A stretch of DNA of 64,000 nucleotides from Spirulina subsalsa PCC 9445 (GCF_000314005.1 NZ_JH980292.1:1498094-1562093), one strand, 5' to 3'. Numbered from the stretch's first letter, positions 8,055-19,583 are shown. Numbers and translations are program-made. The notes: generated by a model not told the origin, from the letters alone.

Positions 8055-9083
8055 TTAAAGGGTTTGCCCCGCTTTTACCCCTTTGCTATAGTAATCCCGA
8101 ATCCGCTCAGAAACATCATTACTAATCGCTTCCTTCGCCAGTCGAATGGCATTAAACACCGAAGGCGCCTGAGAACTTCCATGTCCGATGATGCAAACCC
8201 CATCCACCCCAAACAACAACGCCCCGCCATATTCGGCGTGGTCAATCCGTTGTTTCAGGCGTTTTAAATTGGGTTTGAGTAACCCCATCGCCAGTTGTCC
8301 ATTCAAACCTTGGGGCAGTTCTTCCCGCATGGTTTGTAACAGTACCCCCCCAATGGCTTCGGCAAACTTTAACAACACATTGCCCACAAAACCATCACAG
8401 ACAATCACATCAAAACGGCCCGACAACACATCTCGACCTTCCGCATTGCCAATAAAGGGAATCGCGGGATTTTTCGTCAGGAGTTCGTAGGTTTTCAGGG
8501 CTAAATCATTGCCCTTGCAGGATTCCTCGCCGATATTCAGCAAGCCGATTTGAGGATTTTCCACCCCCATCACATACTTACTGTAAATCGTTCCCATGAG
8601 AGCAAACTGTTCGAGGTACTTCGGACGACAGTCTACATTGGCCCCCACATCCAGAATAATCACCGACTTTCCGGCCAAGAGGGTGGGGAAGACGGCACCA
8701 ATCGCCGGGCGGTCAATGCCCTTAATGCGACCCAGACGCAGCAGGGCGGCCGCCATCACTGCCCCAGAATGTCCCGCAGAAATTACCGCATCGGCGCGAT
8801 TCTGTTTGACTAAATCCATCGCCACATTGATCGAAGCCTTGGGTTTCCGACGGACTCCCGTTGCTTCTTCGTCCATGGCGATCGCATCCTCCGCCTCGAC
8901 AATTTCGAGATTTTTGGAGTGACCATGTAGATCCAATTGCACTTGAATCTGTTCCGGGTCGCCGACTAGCAAGACCTCAACATCTAATTCTTCGGCGGCG
9001 CGCACAGCACCCGCCACGATTTCGCCGGGGGCATGATCGCCCCCCATCGCGTCTACAGCAATTCTTTCGCGTGTCGATCCCAT
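8055..9083 (-). CDS. plsX: Phosphate acyltransferase PlsX
   Basis: PlsX makes acyl-phosphate from acyl-ACP, supplying PlsY in phospholipid synthesis. The 342-residue protein has the signature N-terminus RIAVDAMGGDHAP, the conserved VISAGHSGAVMAAALLRLGR segment, and the NIGEE and CDGFVGNV motifs typical of the family. Length is normal. It is the promoter-proximal gene of plsX-fabH-fabD on the minus strand, with the heptamer array region (9181-9427) directly upstream. Confidence 0.97.
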   Translation of the reverse strand: MGSTRERIAVDAMGGDHAPGEIVAGAVRAAEELDVEVLLVGDPEQIQVQLDLHGHSKNLEIVEAEDAIAMDEEATGVRRKPKASINVAMDLVKQNRADAVISAGHSGAVMAAALLRLGRIKGIDRPAIGAVFPTLLAGKSVIILDVGANVDCRPKYLEQFALMGTIYSKYVMGVENPQIGLLNIGEESCKGNDLALKTYELLTKNPAIPFIGNAEGRDVLSGRFDVIVCDGFVGNVLLKFAEAIGGVLLQTMREELPQGLNGQLAMGLLKPNLKRLKQRIDHAEYGGALLFGVDGVCIIGHGSSQAPSVFNAIRLAKEAISNDVSERIRDYYSKGVKAGQTL

Positions 9084-9180
9084 TGATCAAAGTGATAGAA
9101 GCCTCAATGATTTTACCAGATTGGGGATTCGGGTTTAGTAATTCCCCGGTTAGGTTTTGTTTTTTGTTTGTTTTGGTAAG

Positions 9181-9427
9181 GGAACGGGGAGGGGGGAGGG
9201 GGGAGGGGGGAGGGGGAGTCGGGAGTCGGGAGTCGGGAGTCGGGAGTCGGGAGTCGGGAGTCGGGAGTCGGGAGTCGGGAGTCGGGAGTCGGGGAGAGAG
9301 GGAGAGAGTTTATAATGAGTACCTATTCCCTGTTCCCTTTCCCTATTCCCTATTCCCTATTCCCTGTTCCCTATTCCCTATTCCCCATCCCCCTGTTCCC
9401 CGTTCCCTGTTCCCTGTTCCCTGTTCC
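9181..9427. repeat. Heptamer array GGGAGTC x11 plus TTCCCTA-type tracts
   Basis: The gap between plsX and ycf23 is almost wholly repeat. Poly-GGGGGAG tracts are followed by exactly 11 perfect GGGAGTC units (9214-9290), then a long tract of TTCCCTA/TTCCCTG-type units to 9427. No gene is visible in it. Confidence 0.9.
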
Positions 9428-10165
9428 CTAATAAACAACAAGCTGAACAGTGCCTAATGCGTCCACCAGACGACGAACGGCGGCCACCATTGCCACAGGA
9501 TCATTGAGTTGGTTAATGGCCGAACCAACCCCCACCCCAGAGGCTCCGGCGGCGATCGCCATAGGAACCGTCACATCCGATAAACCCGACGCACACAACA
9601 CCGGAACCGATACCGCTTTAGAAATCGAGGCCGCCGCCGCTAAAGTGGGCGCCGCTTTTTCAATTAACCCCAAAACCCCCGGATGCCGGGGTTGACTGCT
9701 TGTGCCGCCTTCCGTTTGAATAATATCCGCCCCAGCCGCCACCAACTCCTCAGCCAGTGCCACCTGTTGATCTAACTCCAGAATGTGGGGAACGGTGACA
9801 GATAACAGAATCTGGGGCAATACAGCGCGGGTTTGTCGGGTCAGTTCCAGAACTTCGGGGGCTTCAAACCGCCGCCCTTGGGCATAAAAACTATCAAAAT
9901 TACCGATTTCAATTAAATCCGCCCCCGCTTCCACGGCTTGCACAAATTTAGCGGGTTCAACGGCAGATACACAAATGGGGAGATTTGTCAACCCTTTAAC
10001 CATTTTTACTAATTCTGGGTCGGCGGCGATATCAACAAAAGTCGCACCGCCGAGGGTTGCGGCTTTGACCACAGCGGCCACACGCTCCGGATCAAAATTC
10101 TGTAATCCGCTAATGACTTTCAGGGCGCGATGTTGAGCTAAAGCTTGTTGCAATTCTACAGTCAT
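9428..10165 (-). CDS. ycf23: Ycf23-like / DUF561 TIM-barrel protein
   Basis: The 245-residue product matches the Ycf23/DUF561 family of cyanobacteria and red-algal plastids. It is predicted to be a TIM-barrel phosphate-binding protein of unknown reaction. Features are the N-terminal RALKVISGLQNFDPERV, the central AGADLIEIGNFDSFYAQGRRF, QTEGGTSSQPRHPGVLGLIEKA, and the C-terminal CASGLSDVTVPMAIAAGASGVGVG phosphate-cup-like region. The ATG at 10165 gives the usual family start; the frame is open 36 codons further but that part has no family character. Its stop codon sits inside the TTCCCTA repeat tract, so the last residues border repeat DNA. Confidence 0.85.
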   Translation of the reverse strand: MTVELQQALAQHRALKVISGLQNFDPERVAAVVKAATLGGATFVDIAADPELVKMVKGLTNLPICVSAVEPAKFVQAVEAGADLIEIGNFDSFYAQGRRFEAPEVLELTRQTRAVLPQILLSVTVPHILELDQQVALAEELVAAGADIIQTEGGTSSQPRHPGVLGLIEKAAPTLAAAASISKAVSVPVLCASGLSDVTVPMAIAAGASGVGVGSAINQLNDPVAMVAAVRRLVDALGTVQLVVY

Positions 10166-10401
10166 AAAGTTATACCCCTTGCTGGAGTGTCCCGTAAATT
10201 TCACATTCCCTCCACTATAATTGATTTCTCCTACTCGCCGAAATAAGGCGCAGAAATTTAAAGTTTTGGTCAATTTTGCTCAAAAACAAGGAAACCATCC
10301 GAAACATCTATGTTGCTGAGTGTAATAAAACTCAACAGCCCATAAATATTGGCCTAGACTAGATCCTATAGAGGCTTACTGTTTCTCTACTTAAAGCAAT
10401 T

Positions 10402-11454
10402 ATGTCTTTTCCTCCCTCGAATTTATCGCAGTTTCATAATGATGTCTTCCGAGACACGGAACTTGGTCAACTGTGCGGAACAAAACAACTGTTTCGCGAT
10501 CGCTACCTAGTCTTAAGAATGCTGGGTCGTGGGGGTTTTGGGGTTACGTTTTTAGCCCGGGATTTACGTTTACCCGCGAAACCCTTCTGTGTGATCAAAC
10601 AACTTTGTCCGCGAGTGAGTGAAGCAAAAGCCCTAGAAACGGCACGTCGGCGCTTTCAACGAGAAGCTAAAACCTTAGCCGCCCTCGGTAGTCATTCCCA
10701 GATTCCCTGTCTCTTGGATTATTTTGTCGTCGGGGAGGATTTCTATTTAGTTCAAGAGTATATCCGGGGGGCTACTTTAGCCCGTTTAGTCCGTCGGCAG
10801 GGGTGCCAGTCGGAGGTGATTGTCAAGCGGATTTTGCGGGAGACACTCCTGTTATTGGATTATGTCCATCAACAGGGGGTTATTCACCGAGACGTTAAAC
10901 CGCAAAATATTATTCTGGCTCAAGATCGTCGTTTGGTGTTGATTGATTTTGGGGCGGTGAAACAAGAATTAATGCAGATTGATAATTCTTCTAAGGGGGT
11001 GACGACGCATTTTGTGGGAACAGTGGGTTTTGCACCCCCTGAACAATTTGCCCTGCGTCCGGTTTATGCTAGTGATATTTACGCTTTAGGGGTGACGTGT
11101 TTGTATTTGCTGACGGGGAAAGCGCCCTTGGATTTTAAGAGCGATCGCGCCACTGGGGAGTTAAAATGGCAAGACCGCATAGAATTAAGTCGTCCCTTTG
11201 CTCGGATTTTAGAGAAAATCCTCAAACCTTCCTTAGCCGAACGCTATCAAAGTGTGCAGGAAGTCTTACGAGATTTAGAGAGAATGTCCCCCCAAAACGA
11301 CCTAAATCAGTGCATGAATGCCCAAGTCACCCCCCGCAAGACTCCACAGGATAGCCCTACCCCACCCCGTTCAGAAAAAGCCCGTCTTGCGGAAGCCATC
11401 CGCGACTGGAATAAACGCCATAATCAAGAGCGTTTAATTCATAGTTCTAATTAG
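10402..11454 (+). CDS. Serine/threonine protein kinase (Hanks type)
   Basis: The 350-residue soluble kinase has a glycine-rich loop (LGRGGFGVTF, near residue 42), VAIK-like VIKQL lysine near residue 70, catalytic loop HRDVKPQNI near residue 160, DFGAVKQE near residue 181, and a GTVGFAPPEQ activation-segment end. All catalytic residues are present. The cyanobacterial subtype with GAVKQ after DFG and FAPPEQ is recognisable. The C-terminal tail (about residues 300-350) is basic and low in structure, and no sensor or membrane domain is present. The stop codon overlaps the first bases of a MITE-like terminus at 11453. Its substrate cannot be predicted. Confidence 0.93.
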   Translation: MSFPPSNLSQFHNDVFRDTELGQLCGTKQLFRDRYLVLRMLGRGGFGVTFLARDLRLPAKPFCVIKQLCPRVSEAKALETARRRFQREAKTLAALGSHSQIPCLLDYFVVGEDFYLVQEYIRGATLARLVRRQGCQSEVIVKRILRETLLLLDYVHQQGVIHRDVKPQNIILAQDRRLVLIDFGAVKQELMQIDNSSKGVTTHFVGTVGFAPPEQFALRPVYASDIYALGVTCLYLLTGKAPLDFKSDRATGELKWQDRIELSRPFARILEKILKPSLAERYQSVQEVLRDLERMSPQNDLNQCMNAQVTPRKTPQDSPTPPRSEKARLAEAIRDWNKRHNQERLIHSSN

Positions 11455-11685
11455 GGCTTACTGAATAACTCTACTCTGGGTGGAAAACAGGGAACGGGAA
11501 GGAACAGGGGGAATCGGAAAAAGGCAAGCCTTTTTGATTCTTTATCACTAAAACCTTGCACTTTGTCGCTCCCAATCGAAAGTCCTAGTAACACTGCTTG
11601 GAGGGATATATTGCTACGCAACGCTTCGCGTTCGCGAAGCGTCACGAAGTGAACGCGAAGCGTCACGAAGTGAACAGCAGACCCT
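11453..11685. mobile_element. MITE-like element, core subfamily 2
   Basis: The left end AGGGCTTACTGAATAA follows T, and the right end GCAGACCCT precedes A, giving TA-bounded, partly degenerate inverted termini. The internal 60 bp (CCTTTTTGATTCTTTATC, then CTAAAACCTTGCACTTT) recurs in the element at 46281-46467. There is no ORF. It fills most of the gap between the kinase and pstB. Confidence 0.6.
11621..11675. repeat. 22-bp palindrome with two 21-bp direct repeats
   Basis: A perfect inverted repeat with 10-bp arms (ACGCTTCGCG, TT spacer) at 11621-11642 runs into two exact copies of a 21-bp unit starting GCGAAGCGTCACG at 11634 and 11655. It is embedded in the MITE-like element, and looks like a hairpin-prone repeat insertion. 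Confidence 0.8.
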
Positions 11686-11802
11686 AATTAAGGCTTGTTG
11701 AATAAGTCGGGGTGTCAGGAATCGGGAATCGGGAATCGGCAAAAGGGAACAGTAATCAACCTCTCCCCTGCCCCCCTGTTCCCTACCCCCTTGGGGTCAA
11801 GA

Positions 11803-12624
11803 TTAACCGAAACGACCACTCACATATTGCTGAGTAGCTTCTTCCTTGGGATTCTGGAAAATAATCTCGGTGCGGTCTACTTCGGCTAAATAGCCTTGAC
11901 GTTTGTCATTGACGACCCGCACATTGAAGAAGGCGGTTAAATCTGCCACCCGTGAGGCTTGCTGCATATTGTGGGTGACGATGATAATGGTGTAGTTTTC
12001 TTTGAGTTGGTGGATCAGTTCTTCAATTTTGAGGGTGGAAATGGGGTCAAGGGAGGCACAGGGTTCATCCATTAGGACGACATCGGGCTGAACCGCGATC
12101 GCGCGCGCAATACAAAGCCGTTGTTGTTGTCCCCCAGAAATGGCGGTACCGTTTTGTTTCAGCTTGTCTTTCACCTCATCCCATAAGGCCGCTCGGCGTA
12201 GGGACTGCTCCACAATTTCATCCATATCCCCTTTAATTCCATTCACCCGCACCCCATAGGCGATATTGTCATAGATGGATTTGGGGAAGGGATTGGGTTT
12301 CTGGAATACCATCCCAATGTTACGACGCACCTGTACCGCGTCCACGTTGGAACCGTAGAGATCCTGACCATGATAGGTCATACGTCCTGTAGCGTGGAAA
12401 CTGGGGATTAAATCGTTTAAACGGTTAAAACAGCGCAAGAGGGTACTTTTTCCACAACCAGACGGGCCAATAAAAGCGGTTACTTTGTTTTTGGGGACTT
12501 TTAAGAAAATACTTTTTAAGGCGTGGAAATCGCCATAATAGACGTTCCAATCTTCTACATCAATAACGGATGTACTGTCACTAAAGGCTTGAGGTTGATC
12601 AATCAGTTCATTGTTTACAGTCAT
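11803..12624 (-). CDS. pstB: Phosphate ABC transporter ATP-binding protein
   Basis: PstB drives high-affinity phosphate import through the PstSCAB complex at the plasma membrane. The 273-residue ATPase has Walker A GPSGCGKS near residue 54-61, the PstB-typical Q-loop [10 protein letters not shown], signature SGGQQQRLC, Walker B VVLMDEP, and H-loop VTHNM. The N-terminal 20 residues are an unstructured lead. No pstS, pstC or pstA is adjacent: the upstream neighbour is a histidine-kinase-like gene, also on the minus strand with a 136-bp gap. No clear Pho box is visible. Confidence 0.94.
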   Translation of the reverse strand: MTVNNELIDQPQAFSDSTSVIDVEDWNVYYGDFHALKSIFLKVPKNKVTAFIGPSGCGKSTLLRCFNRLNDLIPSFHATGRMTYHGQDLYGSNVDAVQVRRNIGMVFQKPNPFPKSIYDNIAYGVRVNGIKGDMDEIVEQSLRRAALWDEVKDKLKQNGTAISGGQQQRLCIARAIAVQPDVVLMDEPCASLDPISTLKIEELIHQLKENYTIIIVTHNMQQASRVADLTAFFNVRVVNDKRQGYLAEVDRTEIIFQNPKEEATQQYVSGRFG

Positions 12625-12760
12625 AAAGATGTCTCCGCACTGGACAAAATAACAGTTCTCATAGTTCCGTCTAGGTCATGGCTCACCGAAGAGCGCGCTT
12701 ATACCCGCTAGAAGATTGTAACAATCCATTTTTAAGAACAGGTAAAGTGATCCCAAGATT

Positions 12761-14083
12761 TTAAGGGGTGGCACTTTTCGCACAAGGAAATAATACTTTA
12801 AAGGTCGAACCTTGCTTTAACTGACTTTGGACTGAAATAGACCCCCCGCAGCGAATTAACAGACGTTGTACGATGGTCAAACCCAAACCCACGCCCATTT
12901 TGTGGCTGTGGAGATCGGGATTTCCGCGATAAAAACTGTCAAAAATTTTGGGTAGATGATGGGAAGCGATGCCAATTCCAGTATCTTCAAAGGCGAGTTG
13001 AATATATTCCCCTTGTAAAGAGGCTAGGACGTATACTCTACCTTGAGGGGGGGTGTATTGTAAACTATTGTTGAGTAAATGCCAGACGATGGAACGAAAC
13101 CACGCTTCAGGACAGTGAATGGGGGGTAAACCCACAGGAATGGTATAACCCAGTTGAATTCCCTGTTCCATGGCCAGAGGTTGGTAGGTGCTAACAATGC
13201 CGGGGAGAATTTGCTCAATGTATAAGTGGGGGGGTGGGGTTTCTGAGGGGGGTTGATCTAATTCGAGTAGGGAACGAACCCCTTTAATGAGAGATTGTTG
13301 GCGATCGCACTCTTGCTGTAACAAAATTAAATAACGCTCTCGTTGGGAGGGTTTGAGTTGGGGAGAGTTGAGTAATCCCAGCGCTGTTTTCATCCGCGTG
13401 AGGGGGGGACTCAGTTCCCCTAACACCTGTTGCAACAGTTGAGTGACCCCGACATCTTCGCCATCTCTTGGGGGGGATTGGGGGGTGAGGGTATGGCTTA
13501 ACTCAAGAGATTGTAAGGTATTCAGCCACAAAGCCGTTAACCAAGGGGAGGGGGGAGGGGGGAGGGATTCCGGCACCATTTCCACTAACAAATCTTTGGG
13601 GGTGTCGTCGGAAATTACCAGATGTTGTTGAATTTCTTGCAACATGGCGATCGCCACTTGAGGATCAAAACTACACCACCCTTGAAAATAGCTGCTTTGC
13701 GACGGTTTCGGTTGCACCACCAACACCATCACCACCACCGGAGACTGAATGACCACAAAACTATCACTCGCCCTTGTATCCCCCACCTGAAAGGGAATCA
13801 TCTCCCCCCAGTCTTCCCCCATTCCCTTTTCCCAACAACAATAAACCTCTGTCGGACTCCCCACTTGTTCCTGATACTGTCGAACCCTTCCCTGCCAAGT
13901 CCTCAACTCCCCACATTTTAGCCAGATTTGGCTAGGCACAGGTGCCATCTGTAAACCCTCTAACAGTTCTGCTAACAGCAGGTCAAGGGTTTGCCGATGG
14001 AAAAGGAGGGGAGACAGAGCAGAAGTTAAATCACAAGCAGAACAGTCAAACATGGAGCGTAGCAAGGGAAGAATTGAGGGCAA
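12761..14083 (-). CDS. Histidine-kinase-like ATP-binding protein lacking the phosphoacceptor His
   Basis: This is a 440-residue cyanobacterial sensor-kinase-like protein. The N-terminal 160 residues look like a DICT-type or GAF-like sensory domain without membrane segments. At the dimerisation helix, where HisKA proteins have HELRTPL, the sequence reads GELSPPL (Gly222), so the usual phosphoacceptor His is absent. The ATPase domain is intact: N box LLNNSLQYTP, G1 DTGIGI, F box FDSFYRG, G2 GVGLGLTIV. It may act as an ATP-dependent partner in a heterodimer or a signalling module without autophosphorylation. It starts the minus-strand pair with pstB, but a link to phosphate sensing is unproven. 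Confidence 0.8.
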   Translation of the reverse strand: MPSILPLLRSMFDCSACDLTSALSPLLFHRQTLDLLLAELLEGLQMAPVPSQIWLKCGELRTWQGRVRQYQEQVGSPTEVYCCWEKGMGEDWGEMIPFQVGDTRASDSFVVIQSPVVVMVLVVQPKPSQSSYFQGWCSFDPQVAIAMLQEIQQHLVISDDTPKDLLVEMVPESLPPPPSPWLTALWLNTLQSLELSHTLTPQSPPRDGEDVGVTQLLQQVLGELSPPLTRMKTALGLLNSPQLKPSQRERYLILLQQECDRQQSLIKGVRSLLELDQPPSETPPPHLYIEQILPGIVSTYQPLAMEQGIQLGYTIPVGLPPIHCPEAWFRSIVWHLLNNSLQYTPPQGRVYVLASLQGEYIQLAFEDTGIGIASHHLPKIFDSFYRGNPDLHSHKMGVGLGLTIVQRLLIRCGGSISVQSQLKQGSTFKVLFPCAKSATP

Positions 14084-14314
14084 AAAGACGTAAACACAAC
14101 ACAGAGTCTTTTCTCTAGGCTTGATTATTCGGTCACAGGATAGAACTCAAATGAATTCAATTTGCAAGTATTTTTTACATTTCTTTAAGTTAGTTCATCA
14201 ATCCATATAAATCCTCATGATCCCGCGTCACCTAACGTCAAAATTGTAATGTTTTTTGATATTTTTACCCCCTAAAATTCGTTAAGCTAAAGGTGATGAG
14301 TTCTACAGGGAAAC

Positions 14315-14833
14315 ATGGCTTCATACTCCAATCAATGGTCTAAGCCCCTGAACTGGCAGCTAGTTGTCCTAGCAACTCTAGGCTTTTGGCTCAGTAGCAG
14401 TGTCGTTATTGACTTTGTAATTCTTCCTAGTTTATATGCTTCTGGCATGATGGCACAAGAGGGATTTATCGGTGCGGGTTATCTAGTCTTCGGAATTTTT
14501 AACCGACTAGAATTGCTCTGTGCTGGATTAATTACAACTTGTTTTTTAGTGTTACATTTTTATCACCATCATCTCTCAAAATTGATTGACCGAGGCTCTT
14601 TAATTCTCTCTGGGGTTTTGTTAACGATTGCTCTCATTTATACCTACATTTTGACCCCCCAAATGAGCGGTTTCGGCTTACATCTCAATCTGTTTGATTC
14701 TGGAGTTAGTTCTCTCTCGAACACCATGGTTGCGATGCAGTTTGGCTATTGGGGTTTAGAATTGGCTAAACTCGTAATTGGTGCGGTTTTAGTTCGTTGG
14801 TGTTATCGAGAAATGCGCGAATCCTTGAGTTGA
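14315..14833 (+). CDS. DUF4149-like four-helix membrane protein
   Basis: The 172-residue protein has about four predicted membrane helices (near residues 15-37, 50-75, 92-113 and 143-163). Its layout, with GFWLSSSVVIDFVILPSLYASGMM and GYLVFGIFNRLELLCAG, resembles DUF4149/TMEM205-type proteins. Function is unknown. It is monocistronic, divergent from the histidine-kinase-like gene, and followed by a 30-bp perfect palindrome. Confidence 0.65.
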   Translation: MASYSNQWSKPLNWQLVVLATLGFWLSSSVVIDFVILPSLYASGMMAQEGFIGAGYLVFGIFNRLELLCAGLITTCFLVLHFYHHHLSKLIDRGSLILSGVLLTIALIYTYILTPQMSGFGLHLNLFDSGVSSLSNTMVAMQFGYWGLELAKLVIGAVLVRWCYREMRESLS

Positions 14834-14874
14834 TGAACTATAGCCATCCTAATAGGGGAAAATTTAACCCATAT

Positions 14875-14904
14875 CGTAGAGGGAATTCATGAATTCCCTC
14901 TACG
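14875..14904 (+). terminator. 30-bp perfect palindrome, possible terminator
   Basis: The 30 bases are fully self-complementary around ATTCATGAAT and are followed by GGTTTTATG, 41 bp downstream of the DUF4149 gene. In RNA this gives a strong stem ending in a modest U-run. It may terminate that transcript, or be another palindromic repeat. Confidence 0.5.
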
Positions 14905-14913
14905 GTTTTATGT

Positions 14914-15080
14914 AGGGTCTGCTAAATAAAACTAGATGCTAGACCCAACAAGGAAGCAGGGGAGAGGGGGGCAGGGGAATAGTGAATAGCTAAAACTCTT
15001 GACTATTGCCTTTTCCCGACTCCCAATTCCCTATTCCTGACTCCCGACTACCCAACTCTCGGACTTATTCAGCAAGCCCT
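14914..15080. mobile_element. MITE-like element, 167 bp
   Basis: It is bounded by AGGGTCTGCTAAATAA and TTATTCAGCAAGCCCT, imperfect inverted repeats, with T before and A after (TA flanks). The interior carries heptamer-like tracts. The left 40 bp (continuing GCTAGACCCAACAAGG) also occur at 25912 and 41786. It is non-coding. Confidence 0.7.
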
Positions 15081-15146
15081 ACATAAACTATTAGGGATGA
15101 CTCCCCACTTATGGTTCGCCATTTACCGATGGATGAGCCATGACCC

Positions 15147-17699
<2,553 letters not shown>

Positions 17700-17861
17700 G
17701 GAATTTCTTCGCTCCTATCTGAATGATCTGTTGGTTGTTATTGTGTACGCAACCCGGTCACGCTTCGGCAATTTTTAACACTCTTTTCGGAGAACACCGG
17801 GAAGGGGGAGCAGGGGGGCAGGGGAGCAGGGGAGAGGGGGAGTTGATAATTATTAACTATT

Positions 17862-17927
17862 CCCGACTCCCGACTCCCGACTCCCGACTCCCGACTCCCG
17901 ATTCCCGACTCCCGACTCCCGATTCCC
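17862..17927. repeat. GACTCCC/GATTCCC heptamer array
   Basis: This is the GGGARTC array read on the other strand, about 9 units, between the glgP start and the DUF2839 gene. It is preceded by G-rich degenerate tracts from 17800. Confidence 0.9.
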
Positions 17928-17942
17928 CGTTCCCTTGCCATG

Positions 17943-18155
17943 CTAATTCAATTCCCACCAACCAAAACCGGGGCCAATCACACGCACCGTTAACCAAACG
18001 GCGACGAGCAGCCCAATGCCAATCCAAGCCCCCTTGGTGGTAATTTTCATAAATTGGTCGGCTTGGGTCTTGGTAATGGGCAGCCAAGGTAAAATAGTGT
18101 CCTCTTGCCCGTATTTATCCCCAAGGGCTTCTTTCCGACGTTTTGCTTCACCCAT
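17943..18155 (-). CDS. DUF2839 family small membrane protein
   Basis: The 70-residue protein begins MGEAKRRKEALGDKYG, the hallmark of the cyanobacterial DUF2839 family. It has one predicted membrane helix (about residues 40-60, AWIGIGLLVAVWLTVRVIG). The function is unknown. The gene is divergent from ycf66, with 130 bp between the starts, and the heptamer array lies directly downstream. Confidence 0.85.
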   Translation of the reverse strand: MGEAKRRKEALGDKYGQEDTILPWLPITKTQADQFMKITTKGAWIGIGLLVAVWLTVRVIGPGFGWWELN

Positions 18156-18285
18156 AGCCGTTTTCTCTTTGCGTCCAAGTACAGGGCTATCATATCATTT
18201 CCCCAAGTTCCCAAAAAATGTTTCAATTAGCTAGTATTAGGGCTTGTTCCCACGACCCGGCAATCTTTAAGGAGGATTCATCCCA

Positions 18286-19254
18286 ATGCTGGCCAATATC
18301 CTAGCCGCAATTGTAGGACTGGGTAGTTTCATCTTCTATATGGCTGCCTTCTTTTTTCCCGAAGTCCACCGCAAAAATGATTTTATCTGGAGTGGTGTCG
18401 GGTTATTTTATGCTCTGGTGTTATGGCTTTGTGCAGGTCGTATCACTGGGGGAGTCCTACTGGGTCAGACCGCTAGCGTCGCCTTGCTAGTCTGGTTGGG
18501 TGGACAAACTTTAATCCTGCGACGACAAAAAACTCCCAGCGCTCAACAAACGGAAGTCTCCCCAGAGTTAAAGGAGAAGGTGGAAGGTTTCTCGATTCAG
18601 GGCTTGTTGAGTCCGTTAACTAATTTCTTCAAAAAATCGCCAAAAGCGGGTTCTACGGACGAGCCAGCCGCCTCTGAGACAACCGAAATGGTCGCCACCC
18701 TTGAAGATTCAGCCCCTACGACTGAAGGGGAAACAGAAACGGAAGGCAAGGCCGCCCTTGAACCCGATTCCCCAGAACCCATCAGTGAGGGTGCGGAACC
18801 TTCCCGAACTGATACTCCCACCCCAGAACCGGATAACGACGCAGAGATGGCTACAGATGCCCCAGAACCCATCAGTGAGGGTGCGGAACCTTCCCGAACT
18901 GATACTCCCGCCCCAGAACCGGATAACGACGCAGAGACGGCTACAGATGCCCCAGAACCCATCAGTGAGGGTGCCGAACCTTCCCGAACTGATACTCCCG
19001 CCCCAGAGCCAATCCTTGCCGAAATGACACTGGATGAGGAGAAACGTGGGGAAGTAGGAGAGGATGGGATTGAAACCAGTGCAGGAGAAGCAGAAGGGGA
19101 GGCCGTGGAGAACCTTCAACCAGAGGAGAAACCAACCGCCACAACGTGGGATGGGGTATTAGAAGAAACGGAAACCCCGGATTCCAGTGAACTAGAATAT
19201 CAGGAGACAGATGAGGGGAAGAAAACAGGAACTCCCGATGATTTGTCTTCTTAG
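18286..19254 (+). CDS. ycf66: Ycf66 family membrane protein with acidic repeat tail
   Basis: Residues 1-80 match the Ycf66 N-terminal domain (three short membrane segments, IVGLGSFIFYMAAFFFPEVHRKNDF, then LLVWLGGQTLILRRQ). Ycf66 is conserved in cyanobacteria and some plastids; its role is unclear. The remaining 240 residues are acidic, proline-rich and low in complexity. They include 2.7 copies of a 30-residue repeat starting PEPISEGAEP. AAGGAGG lies 10 nt before the ATG, a strong ribosome-binding site. A small LapA-type gene follows in the same direction with a 36-bp gap. Confidence 0.85.
   Translation: MLANILAAIVGLGSFIFYMAAFFFPEVHRKNDFIWSGVGLFYALVLWLCAGRITGGVLLGQTASVALLVWLGGQTLILRRQKTPSAQQTEVSPELKEKVEGFSIQGLLSPLTNFFKKSPKAGSTDEPAASETTEMVATLEDSAPTTEGETETEGKAALEPDSPEPISEGAEPSRTDTPTPEPDNDAEMATDAPEPISEGAEPSRTDTPAPEPDNDAETATDAPEPISEGAEPSRTDTPAPEPILAEMTLDEEKRGEVGEDGIETSAGEAEGEAVENLQPEEKPTATTWDGVLEETETPDSSELEYQETDEGKKTGTPDDLSS
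18772..19015 (+). repeat. In-frame 90-bp tandem repeat (2.7 copies) inside ycf66
   Basis: The units start at 18772, 18862 and 18952. The period is exactly 90 bp, preserving frame, and the copies differ at only a few bases, which implies recent duplication. Confidence 0.9.
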
Positions 19255-19290
19255 GGCTGGTTGAGAAAGAAAGCATATGTCCAAAGTGCA

Positions 19291-19503
19291 ATGATGAGAA
19301 CCTTGAGTAATGTCCTAATTTCCGTCTTAATCACGGCTTGGTTCGTGACTATCGCTGTGATTTCGATTCAAAATATTACCCCCGTTTCCCTAAACTTTTT
19401 AACTTTTAGTTCCGTTGAAATTCCTTTTGGGGTTTTGCTCACGTTTGGGGTGGGTGTAGGCCTACTGATTGGGGCGATGTTACCACTTGTTACTCGCCGT
19501 TAG
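19291..19503 (+). CDS. LapA-type (DUF1049) small membrane protein
   Basis: The 70-residue protein starts MMRTLSNVLISVLI and has two predicted membrane helices (about residues 7-27 and 42-64), with the polar loop SIQNITPVSLNF between them. This fits the lipopolysaccharide assembly protein A domain (LapA/DUF1049). The ATG at 19291 is chosen because the upstream part of the frame has no ATG and no family similarity. It probably forms a transcription unit with ycf66 and is followed by a terminator hairpin. Confidence 0.7.
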   Translation: MMRTLSNVLISVLITAWFVTIAVISIQNITPVSLNFLTFSSVEIPFGVLLTFGVGVGLLIGAMLPLVTRR

Positions 19504-19552
19504 GGATCACTGACTCACTGAATGGTTAAAATGGAAGGGAAGATGCGAATAG

Positions 19553-19583
19553 GAGCGATGGTCAATCGGCGATCGCTCTTTTT
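19553..19583. terminator. Rho-independent terminator after the lapA-type gene
   Basis: GAGCGAT and ATCGCTC form a 7-bp stem with a 12-nt loop, followed by five T. It lies between two convergent genes, and on the plus strand ends the ycf66 unit. Confidence 0.65.

Noticed and set aside
8861-9457. 198-codon plus ORF
   Set aside because: It runs antisense through plsX and then through heptamer DNA; no family character.
18597-18962. 121-codon minus ORF of SGSGA repeats
   Set aside because: It is the antisense shadow of the 90-bp repeat in ycf66.
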